Shown here: positions 41,721 through 51,785 of the stretch, in pieces | Numbering within the stretch: position 1 is the stretch's first letter | How the letters are laid out: the number at the start of each line of letters is the position of its first letter | NCBI RefSeq assembly: GCF_900104965.1 | Contig: NZ_LT629757.1 | Location: forward strand, 868,001-932,000 | Origin: Nocardioides scoriae | Lineage (GTDB): Bacteria > Actinomycetota > Actinomycetes > Propionibacteriales > Nocardioidaceae | DNA: 64,000 nucleotides | Direction of reading: 5' to 3' | The notes under the pieces: model-generated | The model's database searches: none | Seen by the model: only the letters and a program-made list of their open reading frames with translations | What the model was told of the DNA's origin: nothing | Program-made: the position numbers and the translations under genes

Positions 41721-43463
41721 ATGCCCGACCCGACGGACAACAGCCAGAGCGCAGCCCAGCTGCGCCACCAGGTCGCGTTCCTCGAGGCCGAGGTGGTCGA
41801 GCTGCGGCGTCGGCTCGCCGACGCCCCGGGCAGCAGCCGGGCCCTCGACCAGCGGCTCGTGGACACCCAGCGCTCGCTGGCCGCGGTGACCTCGCAGAAC
41901 GAGCGCCTCGCCTCGACCCTGCGCGAGGCCCGCGACCAGATCATCACGCTCAAGGAGGAGGTCGACCGGCTCGCGCAGCCGCCGACCGGCTTCGGCACGT
42001 TCCTGCAGCGCAACGAGGACGACTCGGTCGACGTGTTCACCGGCGGCCGCAAGCTGCGGGTGACCGTGAGCCCCACCGTGGAGCTCGACGAGCTGACCCG
42101 CGGTCAGGAGGTCATGCTCAACGAGGCCCTCAACGTCGTGGCCGCGCTCGAGTTCGAGCAGGTCGGCGAGGTCGTGATGTTCAAGGAGCTGCTCGCCGAC
42201 GGCGACCGGGTCCTGGTGATCGCCAACGCCGACGAGGAGCGCGTGGTGCGCCTGGCCCAGCCGCTGCGCGAGCAGAAGCTGCGTGCCGGTGACTCGCTGC
42301 TGCTCGACTCCAAGTCGGGCTACGTCTACGAGAAGGTGCCCAAGTCCGAGGTCGAGGAGCTCGTCCTGGAGGAGGTGCCCGACATCGACTACAGCGACAT
42401 CGGCGGCCTCTTCGGCCAGATCGAGACCATCCGCGACGCGGTCGAGCTGCCCTACCTCCACCCCGACCTGTTCGTCGAGCACGAGCTCAAGGCGCCCAAG
42501 GGCGTGCTGCTCTACGGCCCGCCCGGCTGCGGCAAGACGCTCATCGCCAAGGCCGTGGCCAACAGCCTCGCCAAGAAGGTCGCGGCCAAGACCGGCCAGG
42601 AGGGGAAGTCCTACTTCCTCAACATCAAGGGCCCCGAGCTGCTCAACAAGTACGTCGGGGAGACCGAGCGCCACATCCGGCTGGTCTTCCAGCGGGCCCG
42701 CGAGAAGGCCTCCGAGGGCACGCCCGTCATCGTGTTCTTCGACGAGATGGACTCGCTGTTCCGCACCCGCGGCTCAGGGGTGTCCTCCGACGTGGAGAAC
42801 ACCATCGTCCCGCAGCTGCTGAGCGAGATCGACGGCGTCGAGCTGCTCGAGAACGTCCTGGTGATCGGCGCCTCCAACCGCGAGGACATGATCGACCCCG
42901 CGATCCTGCGGCCGGGCCGGCTCGACGTGAAGATCAAGATCGAGCGCCCCGACGCCGAGTCGGCGCGCGACATCTTCTCCAAGTACCTCACCGCCCGGCT
43001 GCCGCTGCACGCCGACGACCTGGCCGAGTTCGGCGGCGACCGCGACGCCACCGTGGCCGGGATGATCCGCGCGACCGTGGAGCGGATGTACACCGAGACC
43101 GAGGAGAACCGCTTCCTCGAGGTGACCTACGCCAACGGCGACAAGGAGGTCCTCTACTTCAAGGACTTCAACTCCGGCGCCATGATCCAGAACATCGTCG
43201 ACCGCGCGAAGAAGATGGCGATCAAGGACCTCCTCGACCTCGACCAGCGCGGCCTGCGGGTGCAGCACCTGCTCCAGGCCTGCGTCGACGAGTTCAAGGA
43301 GAACGAGGACCTCCCCAACACCACCAACCCCGACGACTGGGCGCGGATCTCGGGCAAGAAGGGCGAGCGGATCGTGTTCATCCGCACGCTCATCACGGGC
43401 AAGCAGGGCACCGAGCCCGGCCGGTCCATCGACACCGTGGCCAACACCGGCCAGTACCTCTGA
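41721..43463 (+). CDS. arc: Proteasome-associated AAA ATPase Mpa/ARC
   Basis: Hexameric unfoldase that binds Pup on tagged proteins and feeds them to the 20S core. 580 residues: N-terminal coiled coil about 12-75 ([22 protein letters not shown]) that captures Pup, two OB-fold domains (about 80-220), AAA domain with Walker A GPPGCGKT at 266-273 and Walker B FFDEMD with Asp341-Glu342, and the C-terminal GQYL, the gate-opening tail that docks on PrcA. Everything needed for function is present. Confidence 0.96.
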   Translation: MPDPTDNSQSAAQLRHQVAFLEAEVVELRRRLADAPGSSRALDQRLVDTQRSLAAVTSQNERLASTLREARDQIITLKEEVDRLAQPPTGFGTFLQRNEDDSVDVFTGGRKLRVTVSPTVELDELTRGQEVMLNEALNVVAALEFEQVGEVVMFKELLADGDRVLVIANADEERVVRLAQPLREQKLRAGDSLLLDSKSGYVYEKVPKSEVEELVLEEVPDIDYSDIGGLFGQIETIRDAVELPYLHPDLFVEHELKAPKGVLLYGPPGCGKTLIAKAVANSLAKKVAAKTGQEGKSYFLNIKGPELLNKYVGETERHIRLVFQRAREKASEGTPVIVFFDEMDSLFRTRGSGVSSDVENTIVPQLLSEIDGVELLENVLVIGASNREDMIDPAILRPGRLDVKIKIERPDAESARDIFSKYLTARLPLHADDLAEFGGDRDATVAGMIRATVERMYTETEENRFLEVTYANGDKEVLYFKDFNSGAMIQNIVDRAKKMAIKDLLDLDQRGLRVQHLLQACVDEFKENEDLPNTTNPDDWARISGKKGERIVFIRTLITGKQGTEPGRSIDTVANTGQYL

Positions 43464-43535
43464 GCGCCCGCCCGGCACCTGCTCAGCGGCCCCCAGGTCT
43501 CCGCGCGCCCCGCGCAGAGTCGGCTCGGCCCCCGC

Positions 43536-43570
43536 GGGGCGGCGACGACCACCACGGTCGGTGCCGCCCC
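43536..43570 (+). terminator. Hairpin between mpa and dop
   Basis: GGGGCGGC (43536-43543) pairs with GCCGCCCC (43563-43570), with an inner CGACC-ACCAC-GGTCG stem separated by a small internal loop. It lies 73 bp after the mpa stop and could terminate mpa transcripts. It also covers the upstream half of the dop promoter motif. Confidence 0.5.
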
Positions 43571-43592
43571 GTAGGGTCGAACACGTGATCGT
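43557..43592 (+). promoter_or_regulatory. Probable DNA-damage promoter of dop: RecA-NDp (PafBC) motif plus LexA-like box
   Basis: GTCGGTG at 43557-43563, then exactly 8 nt, then TAGGGT at 43572-43577: the published mycobacterial RecA-NDp motif recognised with PafBC is TGTCRGTG-N8-TANNNT; only the first base differs here (G). TCGAAC-ACGT-GATCGT (43577-43592) follows at once and agrees with the actinobacterial LexA box TCGAAC-N4-GTTCGA at 10 of 12 positions. The dop ATG is at 43608. Confidence 0.6.
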
Positions 43593-43607
43593 GACTGCGA
43601 GGACCCG

Positions 43608-45116
43608 ATGAGCGTCCGTCGGGTGATGGGCACCGAGACGGAGTTCGGGATCTCGGTCCAGGGGCACCCCCACGCGAACCCGATGGTGGCCAGCACCCGC
43701 CTGGTCAACGCCTACGCCTCCTCCACCCTCAAGGCCCGCCGCGCCCGCTGGGACTTCGAGGAGGAGTCGCCGCTGCGCGACGCCCGCGGCTTCGACATGG
43801 CCCGCGAGGTCGCCGACACCAGCCAGCTGACCGACGAGGACCTCGGGCTGGCCAACATCATCCTCACCAACGGGGCCCGGCTCTACGTCGACCACGCCCA
43901 CCCGGAGTACTCCGCGCCCGAGTGCACCAACCCGATGGACGTCGTGCTGTGGGACAAGGCGGGGGAGCAGGTGGCGCTCGACGCCGCGCGCTTCGCCTCG
44001 GTCGGCGGCGAGGGCGACCTGCTGCTCTACAAGAACAACACCGACAACAAGGGCGCCTCCTACGGGGCCCACGAGAACTACCTGGTGCGCCGCTCGACGC
44101 CCTTCGGCGACATCGTGCGCCACCTGACCCCGTTCTTCGTCAGCCGACAGGTCTTCTGCGGGGCCGGTCGGGTGGGGCGGGGCCAGGACGGTCGCGAGGA
44201 CGGCTTCCAGCTGAGCCAGCGCGCCGACTTCTTCGAGGTCGAGGTGGGGCTGGAGACCACCCTCAAGCGGCCCATCATCAACACCCGCGACGAGCCGCAC
44301 GCCGACCCGGAGAAGTACCGCCGCCTCCACGTCATCATCGGCGACGCCAACCTCGCCGAGACCTCGACCTACCTCAAGGTCGGCACCACCGCGATGGTGC
44401 TCTCGATGATCGAGGACCGCTTCGTCACCACCGACCTGCGGGTGTCGCGGTCGGTGGCCTCGCTCAAGCAGGTCTCCCACGACGCGAGCCTGACCCACCT
44501 GCTCGAGGTCGGCGACGGCCGCCGGATGACTGCGATCCAGCTGCAGTGGGAGTACCTCCACCTCGCCCACCGCTACGTCCAGGAGCGGCGCGGCGGCCAG
44601 CCCGACCAGCCCACCAAGGACCTGCTGGCCTGCTGGGAGCGGGTGCTGACCACGCTGGAGCGCGACCCGATGGAGCTCGCCGACGAGCTCGACTGGGTGG
44701 CCAAGCTGAAGCTGCTGGAGTCCTACCGCAGCCGCGACGGCCTCGACTGGTCGCACGCCAAGCTCCACCTGATCGACCTGCAGTACGCCGACCTGCGCCC
44801 CGAGAAGGGGCTCTACCACCGCCTGGTGCGGCTGGGCCGGATGAAGCGGCTGGTCGACGACGCCGCGGTCGAGCAGGCGATGCACGAGCCGCCGACCGAC
44901 ACCCGGGCCTACTTCCGCGGGCGCTGCCTGGCGCAGTACCCCGACGACATCGCGGCCGCCTCGTGGGACTCGGTCATCTTCGACCTGCCCGGCCACGAGT
45001 CCCTCCAGCGGGTGCCCACCATCGACCCGCTGCGCGGCACCCGCGCCCACGTCGGTCAGCTCCTCGACCGCCACGCCACCGCCACGGGCCTGTTCGAGGA
45101 GCTCACCGCACGCTGA
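43608..45116 (+). CDS. dop: Pup deamidase/depupylase Dop
   Basis: Converts the Pup C-terminal Gln to Glu and removes Pup from substrates. 502 residues, glutamine-synthetase-like fold. The N-terminal [10 protein letters not shown] carries the metal/ATP glutamates; the catalytic Asp95 lies in [38 protein letters not shown] is the shared active-site loop. The Dop-specific extra N-terminal segment (residues 38-80, [25 protein letters not shown]) separates it from PafA. The leader is about 24 nt with GCGAGGA before the ATG. Confidence 0.96.
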   Translation: MSVRRVMGTETEFGISVQGHPHANPMVASTRLVNAYASSTLKARRARWDFEEESPLRDARGFDMAREVADTSQLTDEDLGLANIILTNGARLYVDHAHPEYSAPECTNPMDVVLWDKAGEQVALDAARFASVGGEGDLLLYKNNTDNKGASYGAHENYLVRRSTPFGDIVRHLTPFFVSRQVFCGAGRVGRGQDGREDGFQLSQRADFFEVEVGLETTLKRPIINTRDEPHADPEKYRRLHVIIGDANLAETSTYLKVGTTAMVLSMIEDRFVTTDLRVSRSVASLKQVSHDASLTHLLEVGDGRRMTAIQLQWEYLHLAHRYVQERRGGQPDQPTKDLLACWERVLTTLERDPMELADELDWVAKLKLLESYRSRDGLDWSHAKLHLIDLQYADLRPEKGLYHRLVRLGRMKRLVDDAAVEQAMHEPPTDTRAYFRGRCLAQYPDDIAAASWDSVIFDLPGHESLQRVPTIDPLRGTRAHVGQLLDRHATATGLFEELTAR

Positions 45117-45121
45117 CTCGA

Positions 45122-45155
45122 TAGGGTCGGGACACCAGCACGTCACCCCAGGAGG
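45122..45155 (+). promoter_or_regulatory. Promoter and ribosome-binding site of pup-prcBA
   Basis: TAGGGT at 45122-45127 directly follows the dop stop, and a strong AGGAGG lies at 45150-45155, 5 nt before the pup ATG. The near-perfect Shine-Dalgarno, rare in this window, fits the need for much Pup. Confidence 0.6.
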
Positions 45156-45160
45156 TCCGC

Positions 45161-45364
45161 ATGGCTCAGGAGCACAAGCAGCCGCGCAAGTCCCACGACG
45201 AGGAGGAGCCGGTCGACGGCGCTCCGGCTCCCGCGGAGTCGGTGAGCGAGCGCAAGGACCAGCTCGACGACGACATCGACGCGATCCTGGAGGACATCGA
45301 CGACGTGCTCGAGACCAACGCCGAGGACTTCGTGAAGTCCTTCATCCAGAAGGGCGGTCAGTGA
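45161..45364 (+). CDS. pup: Prokaryotic ubiquitin-like protein Pup
   Basis: 67-residue disordered tag protein joined to lysines of substrates. Acidic ([22 protein letters not shown]), with the Mpa-binding helical segment in the middle and the terminal KGGQ. The C-terminal Gln means Dop must deamidate it before ligation by PafA. It begins [14 protein letters not shown]. prcB follows 4 nt after its stop. Confidence 0.97.
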   Translation: MAQEHKQPRKSHDEEEPVDGAPAPAESVSERKDQLDDDIDAILEDIDDVLETNAEDFVKSFIQKGGQ

Positions 45365-45368
45365 GCCG

Positions 45369-46199
45369 GTGAACGACGCCCGACTTCCCCAGGCCTACCT
45401 GACCCCGGGCACGTCCTCGTTCGCCGAGTTCGTCGCGTCCGTCAACCCCGACCTGCTGCCCTCGCGCCGCGCCGTCCCGGCGGGTGACGCCTCGACGCTG
45501 GCGCCCCACGGCACCACGATCGTGGCCGCCACCTTCGCCGGCGGCGTCGTCATCGCCGGCGACCGCCGCGCCACCATGGGCAACGTCATCGCCCAGCGCG
45601 ACATCGAGAAGGTGTTCCCGGCCGACGAGTACTCCGCGGTCGGCATCGCCGGCACCGCCGGGCTGGCCATCGAGATGGTCCGGCTGTTCCAGACCGAGCT
45701 CGAGCACTACGAGAAGATCGAGGGCACCACGCTCTCGATGGACGGCAAGGCCAACCGGCTCTCGGCGCTGATCCGCAACAACCTCGGCCTGGCGATGCAG
45801 GGCCTGGCCGTGGTGCCGCTCTTCGCGGGCTTCGACCTCGCCCACGAGATCGGCCGGATCTTCTCCTACGACGTCACCGGCGGACGCTACGAGGAGACCG
45901 CCTTCCACGCGGTGGGCTCCGGTTCGGTGTTCGCCCGGGGGGCGCTGAAGAAGCTCTACCGCGACGACCTGACCCAGGACCAGACCGTGACGGCCGTGGT
46001 CCAGGCGCTCTACGACGCCGCCGACGACGACTCGGCCACCGGCGGCCCCGACCTGGCCCGCCGGATCTTCCCGATCGTCTCGGTCATCACCGCCGACGGG
46101 CACGTCCGCCTCACCCAGGACGAGGTCGCCGTCGTGGCCGACCGCGTCGTGGCCGGGCGGATGCAGCGGCCCGACGGCCCGGCCGCCGCCCTGCTGTGA
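45369..46199 (+). CDS. prcB: 20S proteasome beta subunit
   Basis: Catalytic subunit. 276 residues with a 48-residue propeptide ending in APHG; cleavage exposes nucleophile Thr49 ([21 protein letters not shown]). The catalytic Asp and Lys of the family lie in AGDRRAT and DIEKVFP. GTG start, 4 nt after pup. The body resembles other Propionibacteriales sequences, with the usual NtnH fold motifs ([38 protein letters not shown]). Confidence 0.96.
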   Translation: MNDARLPQAYLTPGTSSFAEFVASVNPDLLPSRRAVPAGDASTLAPHGTTIVAATFAGGVVIAGDRRATMGNVIAQRDIEKVFPADEYSAVGIAGTAGLAIEMVRLFQTELEHYEKIEGTTLSMDGKANRLSALIRNNLGLAMQGLAVVPLFAGFDLAHEIGRIFSYDVTGGRYEETAFHAVGSGSVFARGALKKLYRDDLTQDQTVTAVVQALYDAADDDSATGGPDLARRIFPIVSVITADGHVRLTQDEVAVVADRVVAGRMQRPDGPAAALL

Positions 46200-46266
46200 G
46201 CGTCCCGACCGGCCCCACCGACGACCTGGCCCCGGCCAGCGCCCGCCCCGACGGAGGTACCCCCGC

Positions 46267-47061
46267 ATGAGCATGCCGTTCTACGTCTCGCCCGAGCAGC
46301 TGATGAAGGACCGGGCCGACTTCGCCCGCAAGGGCATCGCCCGCGGTCGCTCGGTGGCCGTGGTGCGCTACGCCGACGGCATCCTGTTCGTCTCGGAGAA
46401 CCCCTCGGCGGCCCTGCACAAGGTCAGCGAGATCTACGACCGGATCGCGTTCGCCGCCGTGGGGCGCTACAACGAGTTCGAGAACCTCCGCATCGCCGGG
46501 GTGCGGCTGGCGGACATGCGCGGCTACTCCTACGACCGGCGTGACGTGACGGGCCGCGGGCTGGCCAACGCCTACGCCCAGACGCTCGGCACGATCTTCT
46601 CCAGCGGCGGCGAGAAGCCCTACGAGATCGAGATCTTCGTCGCCGAGGTGGGCGACGCGGTCTCCGACGACCAGGTCTTCCGCCTCACCTTCGACGGCCA
46701 GGTCGTCGAGGAGCACGACTACGCCGTCATGGGCGGTGCCGCGGAGTCGGTCACCACCTACCTGCGCGAGCGCTACCAGCCCGGGCTGAGCCGCGACGAG
46801 GCGCTGCGGCTCACCGTGGCGGCGCTGGGCCACAACGACAGCGGCGACCGCACCATCCCCGCCGGCGACCTCGAGGTGGCGGTCCTGGACCGCACCCGCT
46901 TCCAGGAGCGCAAGTTCAAGCGGCTCACGGCCGCGACCCTCACCGGGCTGCTCGCCCCGGAGCCCGCGGCCGGTGCCGCGGACGGTGCCGCGGACGGGGG
47001 CGACCCGGCGCCGACGGCGCCCTCGATCTCACCCGGCGAGGAACCTCCCGTCGCGCCCTGA
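46267..47061 (+). CDS. prcA: 20S proteasome alpha subunit
   Basis: 264 residues forming the outer gate ring. The N-terminal gate segment is [38 protein letters not shown]; the family signature continues to [21 protein letters not shown]. Non-catalytic: no N-terminal Thr. The last 40 residues form a Pro/Ala/Asp-rich flexible tail ([15 protein letters not shown]). It follows prcB by 67 nt, with an intervening GGAGG. Confidence 0.96.
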   Translation: MSMPFYVSPEQLMKDRADFARKGIARGRSVAVVRYADGILFVSENPSAALHKVSEIYDRIAFAAVGRYNEFENLRIAGVRLADMRGYSYDRRDVTGRGLANAYAQTLGTIFSSGGEKPYEIEIFVAEVGDAVSDDQVFRLTFDGQVVEEHDYAVMGGAAESVTTYLRERYQPGLSRDEALRLTVAALGHNDSGDRTIPAGDLEVAVLDRTRFQERKFKRLTAATLTGLLAPEPAAGAADGAADGGDPAPTAPSISPGEEPPVAP

Positions 47062-47083
47062 GCGCAACTTCGGGGCCGCCACA

Positions 47084-47089
47084 TAGTGT
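47084..47089 (+). promoter_or_regulatory. -10 element of a leaderless pafA promoter
   Basis: TAGTGT lies 6 nt before the GTG of pafA, inside the 34-bp gap after prcA. It would allow pafA (and pafBC beyond) to be expressed apart from the core subunits. Confidence 0.5.
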
Positions 47090-47095
47090 GTCGGT

Positions 47096-48457
47096 GTGGA
47101 CCGGCGAATCTTCGGCATCGAGAACGAGTACGGCGTCACGTGCACGTTCAAGGGGCAGCGACGGCTGTCCCCCGACGAGGTCGCGCGCTACCTGTTCCGC
47201 AAGGTGGTCAGCTGGGGCCGCTCCAGCAACGTGTTCCTCGCCAACGGCGCCCGGCTCTACCTCGACGTCGGCAGCCACCCCGAGTACGCCACCCCGGAGT
47301 GCGACGACGTCGTCGACCTGGTCACCCACGACAAGGCGGGGGAGCGGATCCTCGAGGGCCTGCTCGTCGACGCCGAGCGCCGGCTGCGCGACGAGGGCAT
47401 CTCGGGCGACGTCTACCTGTTCAAGAACAACACCGACTCGGCCGGCAACTCCTACGGCTGCCACGAGAACTACCTGGTCAGCCGGCACGGCGAGTTCAGC
47501 CGCCTCGCCGACGTCCTGATCCCGTTCCTGGTGACCCGCCAGATCATCTGCGGGGCCGGCAAGGTCACCCAGACGCCGCGCGGCGCGACGTACTCCGTGA
47601 GCCAGCGTGCCGAGCACATCTGGGAGGGCGTCTCGAGCGCCACCACCCGGTCGCGGCCGATCATCAACACCCGCGACGAGCCGCACGCCGACGCCGAGCG
47701 CTTCCGCCGGCTGCACGTCATCGTGGGCGACTCCAACATGAGCGAGACCACCACCCTGCTCAAGGTGGCCAGCTGCGACCTCGTGCTGCGGATGATCGAG
47801 GAGGGCGTGGTGATGCGCGACCTCACCATGGAGAACCCCATCCGGGCGATCCGCGAGATCTCCCACGACATGACCGGGCAGCGCAAGGTGCGCCTGGCCA
47901 ACGGCCGCGAGGCCAGCGTGCTCGAGATCCAGGGGGAGTACCTCTCCCGGGCTCGCGACTTCGTCGACCGCCGCGAGCTCCGCACGCCGGTCATCGACCA
48001 GGTCCTCGACCTGTGGGAGCGCAGCCTCAAGGCCGTGGACTCCGGCGACCTCTCGCTGGTCGACCGCGAGATCGACTGGGTCATCAAGTGGAAGCTCATC
48101 GAGCGCTACCGCCTCAAGCACGGCCTGCCGCTGGGTCACCCGCGGATCGCCCAGCTCGACCTGGCCTACCACGACATCCACCGCGACCGCGGTCTCTACT
48201 ACCTGCTGGAGAAGCGCGGGGCGGTCACCCGGGTGACCGACGACCTCGCGACCTTCCGTGCCAAGTCCGTGCCGCCGCAGACCACGCGTGCGCGGCTGCG
48301 CGGCAACTTCATCAAGAAGGCCCAGGAGCGGCGTCGCGACTTCACCGTCGACTGGGTGCACCTCAAGCTCAACGACCAGGCGCAGCGCACCGTGCTGTGC
48401 AAGGACCCCTTCCGCGCCGCCGACGAGCGGGTGGAACGACTGATCGAGGGAATGTGA
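47096..48457 (+). CDS. pafA: Pup-protein ligase PafA
   Basis: Phosphorylates the C-terminal Glu of deamidated Pup and transfers it to a substrate lysine. 453 residues. Active-site features: [14 protein letters not shown] with the glutamates binding Mg-ATP, catalytic Asp57 in [17 protein letters not shown], and [21 protein letters not shown]-terminal domain ([25 protein letters not shown]) as in other PafA. Compared with the neighbouring Dop, it lacks the extra N-terminal loop. The stop overlaps the next gene's GTG. Confidence 0.96.
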   Translation: MDRRIFGIENEYGVTCTFKGQRRLSPDEVARYLFRKVVSWGRSSNVFLANGARLYLDVGSHPEYATPECDDVVDLVTHDKAGERILEGLLVDAERRLRDEGISGDVYLFKNNTDSAGNSYGCHENYLVSRHGEFSRLADVLIPFLVTRQIICGAGKVTQTPRGATYSVSQRAEHIWEGVSSATTRSRPIINTRDEPHADAERFRRLHVIVGDSNMSETTTLLKVASCDLVLRMIEEGVVMRDLTMENPIRAIREISHDMTGQRKVRLANGREASVLEIQGEYLSRARDFVDRRELRTPVIDQVLDLWERSLKAVDSGDLSLVDREIDWVIKWKLIERYRLKHGLPLGHPRIAQLDLAYHDIHRDRGLYYLLEKRGAVTRVTDDLATFRAKSVPPQTTRARLRGNFIKKAQERRRDFTVDWVHLKLNDQAQRTVLCKDPFRAADERVERLIEGM

Positions 48458-49419
48458 CGTTGCGTCGCCCCACTGCCGTGCTGACGTGTGCCCTGCTGCT
48501 GGCGGTCGCCAGCGCCTGCGGGGGCGGCGGCTCCGACGGTGACCAGCAGGAGTCCTCGCCCGAGGTGCGCAGCGCCGTCGAGGTGAGCGGCGACTTCGGT
48601 GCCGAGCCCGAGGTCACCGTGGACGCGCCGCTCGAGGTCTCCACCAGCGAGTCCTGGACCACCTCCGAGGGCGACGGCGACACCGTCGGCAACGCCTCGA
48701 CGGCGATCCTGCAGCTCACCCTGGTCGACGGCCGCACCGGCAAGACCGCGGTCAGCACCGCCTCGAAGGGCCAGGCGCCGATCGAGGTGGCGCTGGGCAG
48801 CCAGCAGATCTTCCCCTCCGTGGTCAAGGCCCTGGTGGGCCAGAAGGCCGGCAGCCGGGTGGTGGTGGCCTCGACCTCCGACGACACCTACGGCGCCAAC
48901 GGCAACCCCCAGATCGGCATCAAGGGCGGTGACCCCGTCGTGATCGTCGCCGACGTGCTCTCGACCGACCCCACCGACGTGCTCGACGGCCCCGACGGCA
49001 CGGCCGTCACGCCGCCGCGCAACGCGCCCCGGGTCGTGGAGAAGGGCGGTGTCCCGGTCTCGATCACGATGCCGAAGGGCAAGAAGCCCACCAAGCTGCA
49101 GGTGATCACCCTGGAGAAGGGCGACGGCCCGGCCATCGCGGCCGCCGACCGCGTCAGCGTCGACTACCTCGGACAGGTCTGGTCGCCCAAGGCCACCAAG
49201 CCGTTCGACCAGTCCTACGACGGCGACCCGGCGACCTTCTCGATCGGGCTCAGCCGGGTCATCAAGGCCTGGGACCAGGGCCTGGTCGGGGTCACCGAGG
49301 GCTCGCGCGTGCTGCTGGTCTGCCCGCCCGGGCTCGCCTACGGCAAGGCTGCGCAGGGTGACGACATCCCGGCGGGCTCCACGCTCGTGTTCGTCATCGA
49401 CGTCCTGGGCGTCGGCTGA
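48454..49419 (+). CDS. FKBP-type peptidyl-prolyl isomerase, lipoprotein
   Basis: 321 residues. The signal peptide ends in a lipobox-like VASAC followed by a Gly/Ser linker, so it is probably an outer-face membrane lipoprotein. Two FKBP-like modules: a divergent first (about 60-185) and a canonical C-terminal one ([10 protein letters not shown] ... [29 protein letters not shown] ... [17 protein letters not shown]). The GTG overlaps the PafA stop (GTGA), and pafB follows 8 nt later; a folding factor sandwiched between the pupylation genes is conserved in actinobacteria. Confidence 0.9.
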   Translation: MTLRRPTAVLTCALLLAVASACGGGGSDGDQQESSPEVRSAVEVSGDFGAEPEVTVDAPLEVSTSESWTTSEGDGDTVGNASTAILQLTLVDGRTGKTAVSTASKGQAPIEVALGSQQIFPSVVKALVGQKAGSRVVVASTSDDTYGANGNPQIGIKGGDPVVIVADVLSTDPTDVLDGPDGTAVTPPRNAPRVVEKGGVPVSITMPKGKKPTKLQVITLEKGDGPAIAAADRVSVDYLGQVWSPKATKPFDQSYDGDPATFSIGLSRVIKAWDQGLVGVTEGSRVLLVCPPGLAYGKAAQGDDIPAGSTLVFVIDVLGVG

Positions 49420-49427
49420 GGCTCGGC

Positions 49428-50408
49428 GTGGCGAACCCCAAGTCCGAGCGGCTGCTCAACCTGGTGATCCTGCTGCTGGTGGCGCGCAACTACACCACCA
49501 AGGAGCAGATCCGCGAGCTCATGGAGCCCTACCGGGAGAGCAGCACGGAGGCCTTCGACCGCATGTTCGAGCGCGACAAGGACGAGCTCCGCGCCCTCGG
49601 CATCCCGCTGGAGACCGGCTACGTCGACAAGTTCTTCGAGGACGAGCAGGGCTACCGCATCAAGCGGGACGCCTTCGAGCTGCCCCCGGTCGACTTCAGC
49701 GCCGAGGAGGTGGCGGTGCTGGGCCTCGCGGCGCGGGTGTGGCGCCACGCCGGGCTGGCGTCCGCGACCTCGGACGCCCTGGTCAAGCTGCGGGCCGCCG
49801 GGCTCAGCTTCGACCGCGAGCAGCTCGACCGCGTGCAGCCGACCCTCGCCGCCGAGGAGCCGGCCTTCGAGGACATGTGGCGCGCCACGGTGGAGCGCAC
49901 CCCGGTCCGCTTCGACTACCGCCGCGCCGGTCAGCAGGGCAGCAGCACCCGCCACGTGCAGCCGTGGGGCGTGGTGACCGCCCAGGGCCGGTGGTACGTC
50001 GTGGGGCACGACCTCGACCGCGGCGGACCCCGGATGTTCCGGCTCAGCCGGGTCGACTCGGCGGTCGTCGTCGAGGGCGCCCCGGGCTCCTACACCGTCC
50101 CGCCCGGCACCGACCTGCGCGCGCTCTCGGGCTCCCTCACCCCGGTGCAGCCCGAGCACACGGCCGTGGTGCTGGCCCGCACCGGCGCCGCGGTCGGCCT
50201 GCGCCGCAGCGCCGAGGTGACGGCCACCGGCGTCACCGGCCCCGACGGGGGAGACGAGTGGGACCGGCTGGCGCTGCGCTACGGCTCGCGCGAGGACGTC
50301 GCCGGCGACCTCCTGGGGTACGCCGACGCGGTGGTCGTCGAGTCGCCCGCCGACCTGCGCACGCTGGTCCGCGACCGGCTGCTCGCCCTCGCGGGGGACT
50401 CGTGGTGA
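49428..50408 (+). CDS. pafB: PafB, WYL-domain transcriptional activator subunit
   Basis: With PafC forms the heterodimeric activator of the LexA-independent DNA-damage response. 326 residues: N-terminal winged HTH (ERLLNLVILLLVARNYTTKEQIRELM), then a WYL domain (about 140-215, VRFDYRRAG ... VVTAQGRWYVVGHDLDRGGPRMFRLSRV) that senses a single-stranded nucleic-acid signal in homologues, then the C-terminal extension. GTG start. pafC is coupled through GTGA. Confidence 0.94.
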   Translation: MANPKSERLLNLVILLLVARNYTTKEQIRELMEPYRESSTEAFDRMFERDKDELRALGIPLETGYVDKFFEDEQGYRIKRDAFELPPVDFSAEEVAVLGLAARVWRHAGLASATSDALVKLRAAGLSFDREQLDRVQPTLAAEEPAFEDMWRATVERTPVRFDYRRAGQQGSSTRHVQPWGVVTAQGRWYVVGHDLDRGGPRMFRLSRVDSAVVVEGAPGSYTVPPGTDLRALSGSLTPVQPEHTAVVLARTGAAVGLRRSAEVTATGVTGPDGGDEWDRLALRYGSREDVAGDLLGYADAVVVESPADLRTLVRDRLLALAGDSW

Positions 50409-51397
50409 GCTCGGCCCGCGACCAGGTCTCGCGGCTGCTCGCGCTGGTGCCCTACCTCCAGCGCCAGGAGTCGGTCTCGCTGGCCCAGGTCGCCGACGTC
50501 TTCGGGGTCACGCCCGACCAGATCCGCCAGGACCTGCGGGTGCTGTGGATGTGCGGGCTGCCCGGCCTCACCCCCGACCGGATGATCGACGTCGACATGG
50601 AGGCGATCGAGGACGACCCCGAGGGGGTGGTCCGCATCGACAACGCCGACTTCCTCGCCCGCCCGGTCCGGCTCGGCAGCTCCGAGGCCGCGGCGCTCAT
50701 CGTCGCGCTGCAGGCGCTGCGCGAGGCCGGCAGCGCGGGTGCGGGCGACGACGCGACGTCCTCGCACGAGGTCGTCGACCGGGTGCTGGCCAAGCTCGGC
50801 ACCGCGACCGCGGCGGGCACGGTGCCGCCGGTCGTCGAGGTGCACCTGCCCGAGGGCGGCTCCTCCGCCGCCCACGTCGCCACGCTGCGCGAGGCCATCG
50901 ACGCCGACCGGGCGGTCCGGCTGCGCTACTACGTCCCTGCCCGCGACGAGACCACCGACCGGGTCGTCGACCCGATCGCCGTGCTGGCCCGCGAGGGGCA
51001 CGACTACCTCGACGCCTGGTGCTACCTGGCCGGGGGGCGCCGGCTGTTCCGCCTCGACCGGGTCGAGGACGTCGGCGTGCTGGGCCAGCCCCGCGCGCGA
51101 CGGCGGCTCAAGAAGCGCGACCTCTCGGCCGGCGCCTTCGCCCCGGGACCCGACGACGTCACCGCGGTGCTGCACCTGGAGCGCCACGCCCGCTGGGTGG
51201 CCGACTACCACCCGGTCGAGGCGGTCACCGAGCTCGGCGAGGGCCGGCTCGAGGTGCGGATGCGCGTGGGGGACCCGCGCTGGCTGGTCCGGCTCGCGCT
51301 GCGGCTGGGCACCGCCGTCCACGTCGTCGAGCCCGCCGCGCTGCGCGAGCAGGTGCGGCGCACGGCAGCAGCCGCCTCGGAGCTCTACCGCGGCTGA
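50405..51397 (+). CDS. pafC: PafC, WYL-domain transcriptional activator subunit
   Basis: 330 residues; the HTH is SARDQVSRLLALVPYLQRQESVSLAQVADVFGV. The WYL domain (about 160-240) has RLRYYVPARDE and GHDYLDAWCYLAGGRRLFRLDRV, where the usual W-Y-L triad is partly changed. The C-terminal extension ends ELYRG. Overlaps the pafB stop by 4 nt; equal production of both subunits fits the heterodimer. Confidence 0.94.
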   Translation: MSSARDQVSRLLALVPYLQRQESVSLAQVADVFGVTPDQIRQDLRVLWMCGLPGLTPDRMIDVDMEAIEDDPEGVVRIDNADFLARPVRLGSSEAAALIVALQALREAGSAGAGDDATSSHEVVDRVLAKLGTATAAGTVPPVVEVHLPEGGSSAAHVATLREAIDADRAVRLRYYVPARDETTDRVVDPIAVLAREGHDYLDAWCYLAGGRRLFRLDRVEDVGVLGQPRARRRLKKRDLSAGAFAPGPDDVTAVLHLERHARWVADYHPVEAVTELGEGRLEVRMRVGDPRWLVRLALRLGTAVHVVEPAALREQVRRTAAAASELYRG

Positions 51398-51463
51398 GGC
51401 TCCACAGCGTGCGTACACCCGAGTGACGGCGGAGGTTCATCTGCACGGCGTACAGTGGGACGC

Positions 51464-51769
51464 ATGAGCATTGATGTGGTGACGCCCCTGATCGCCGGCC
51501 TCGGGACGACGGAGCTGCTCATCATCGTCGGCATCATCGTCCTGCTGTTCGGAGCCTCCAAGCTGCCCGAGCTGGCCCGTGGGTCCGGGCGCGCGCTGCG
51601 GATCTTCAAGGCCGAGACCAAGGGCCTGATGGACGACGACGACAAGACCGACGCCCAGCGCGAGATCGACGCCCGCCAGGAGGCCGACCGCCTCGCCCGC
51701 GAGCGCGACCACGAGGTCCAGCACCCGGTGAACCGCACCGACGAGCCGGGCACGCCCGGCACGCGCTGA
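51464..51769 (+). CDS. tatA: Twin-arginine translocase subunit TatA
   Basis: 101 residues. Single N-terminal helix (TTELLIIVGIIVLLFGASKLPELARGSGRALRIFK) with the conserved F-G-x-x-x-L-P hinge, followed by the amphipathic helix and an acidic, charged tail. ATG at 51464 is preferred because a TACAGT hexamer lies 7 nt before it (leaderless); an in-frame GTG at 51455 sits inside that hexamer. Pairs with tatC 16 nt downstream. Confidence 0.94.
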   Translation: MSIDVVTPLIAGLGTTELLIIVGIIVLLFGASKLPELARGSGRALRIFKAETKGLMDDDDKTDAQREIDARQEADRLARERDHEVQHPVNRTDEPGTPGTR

Positions 51770-51785
51770 CCCACCCCCTCACCTC

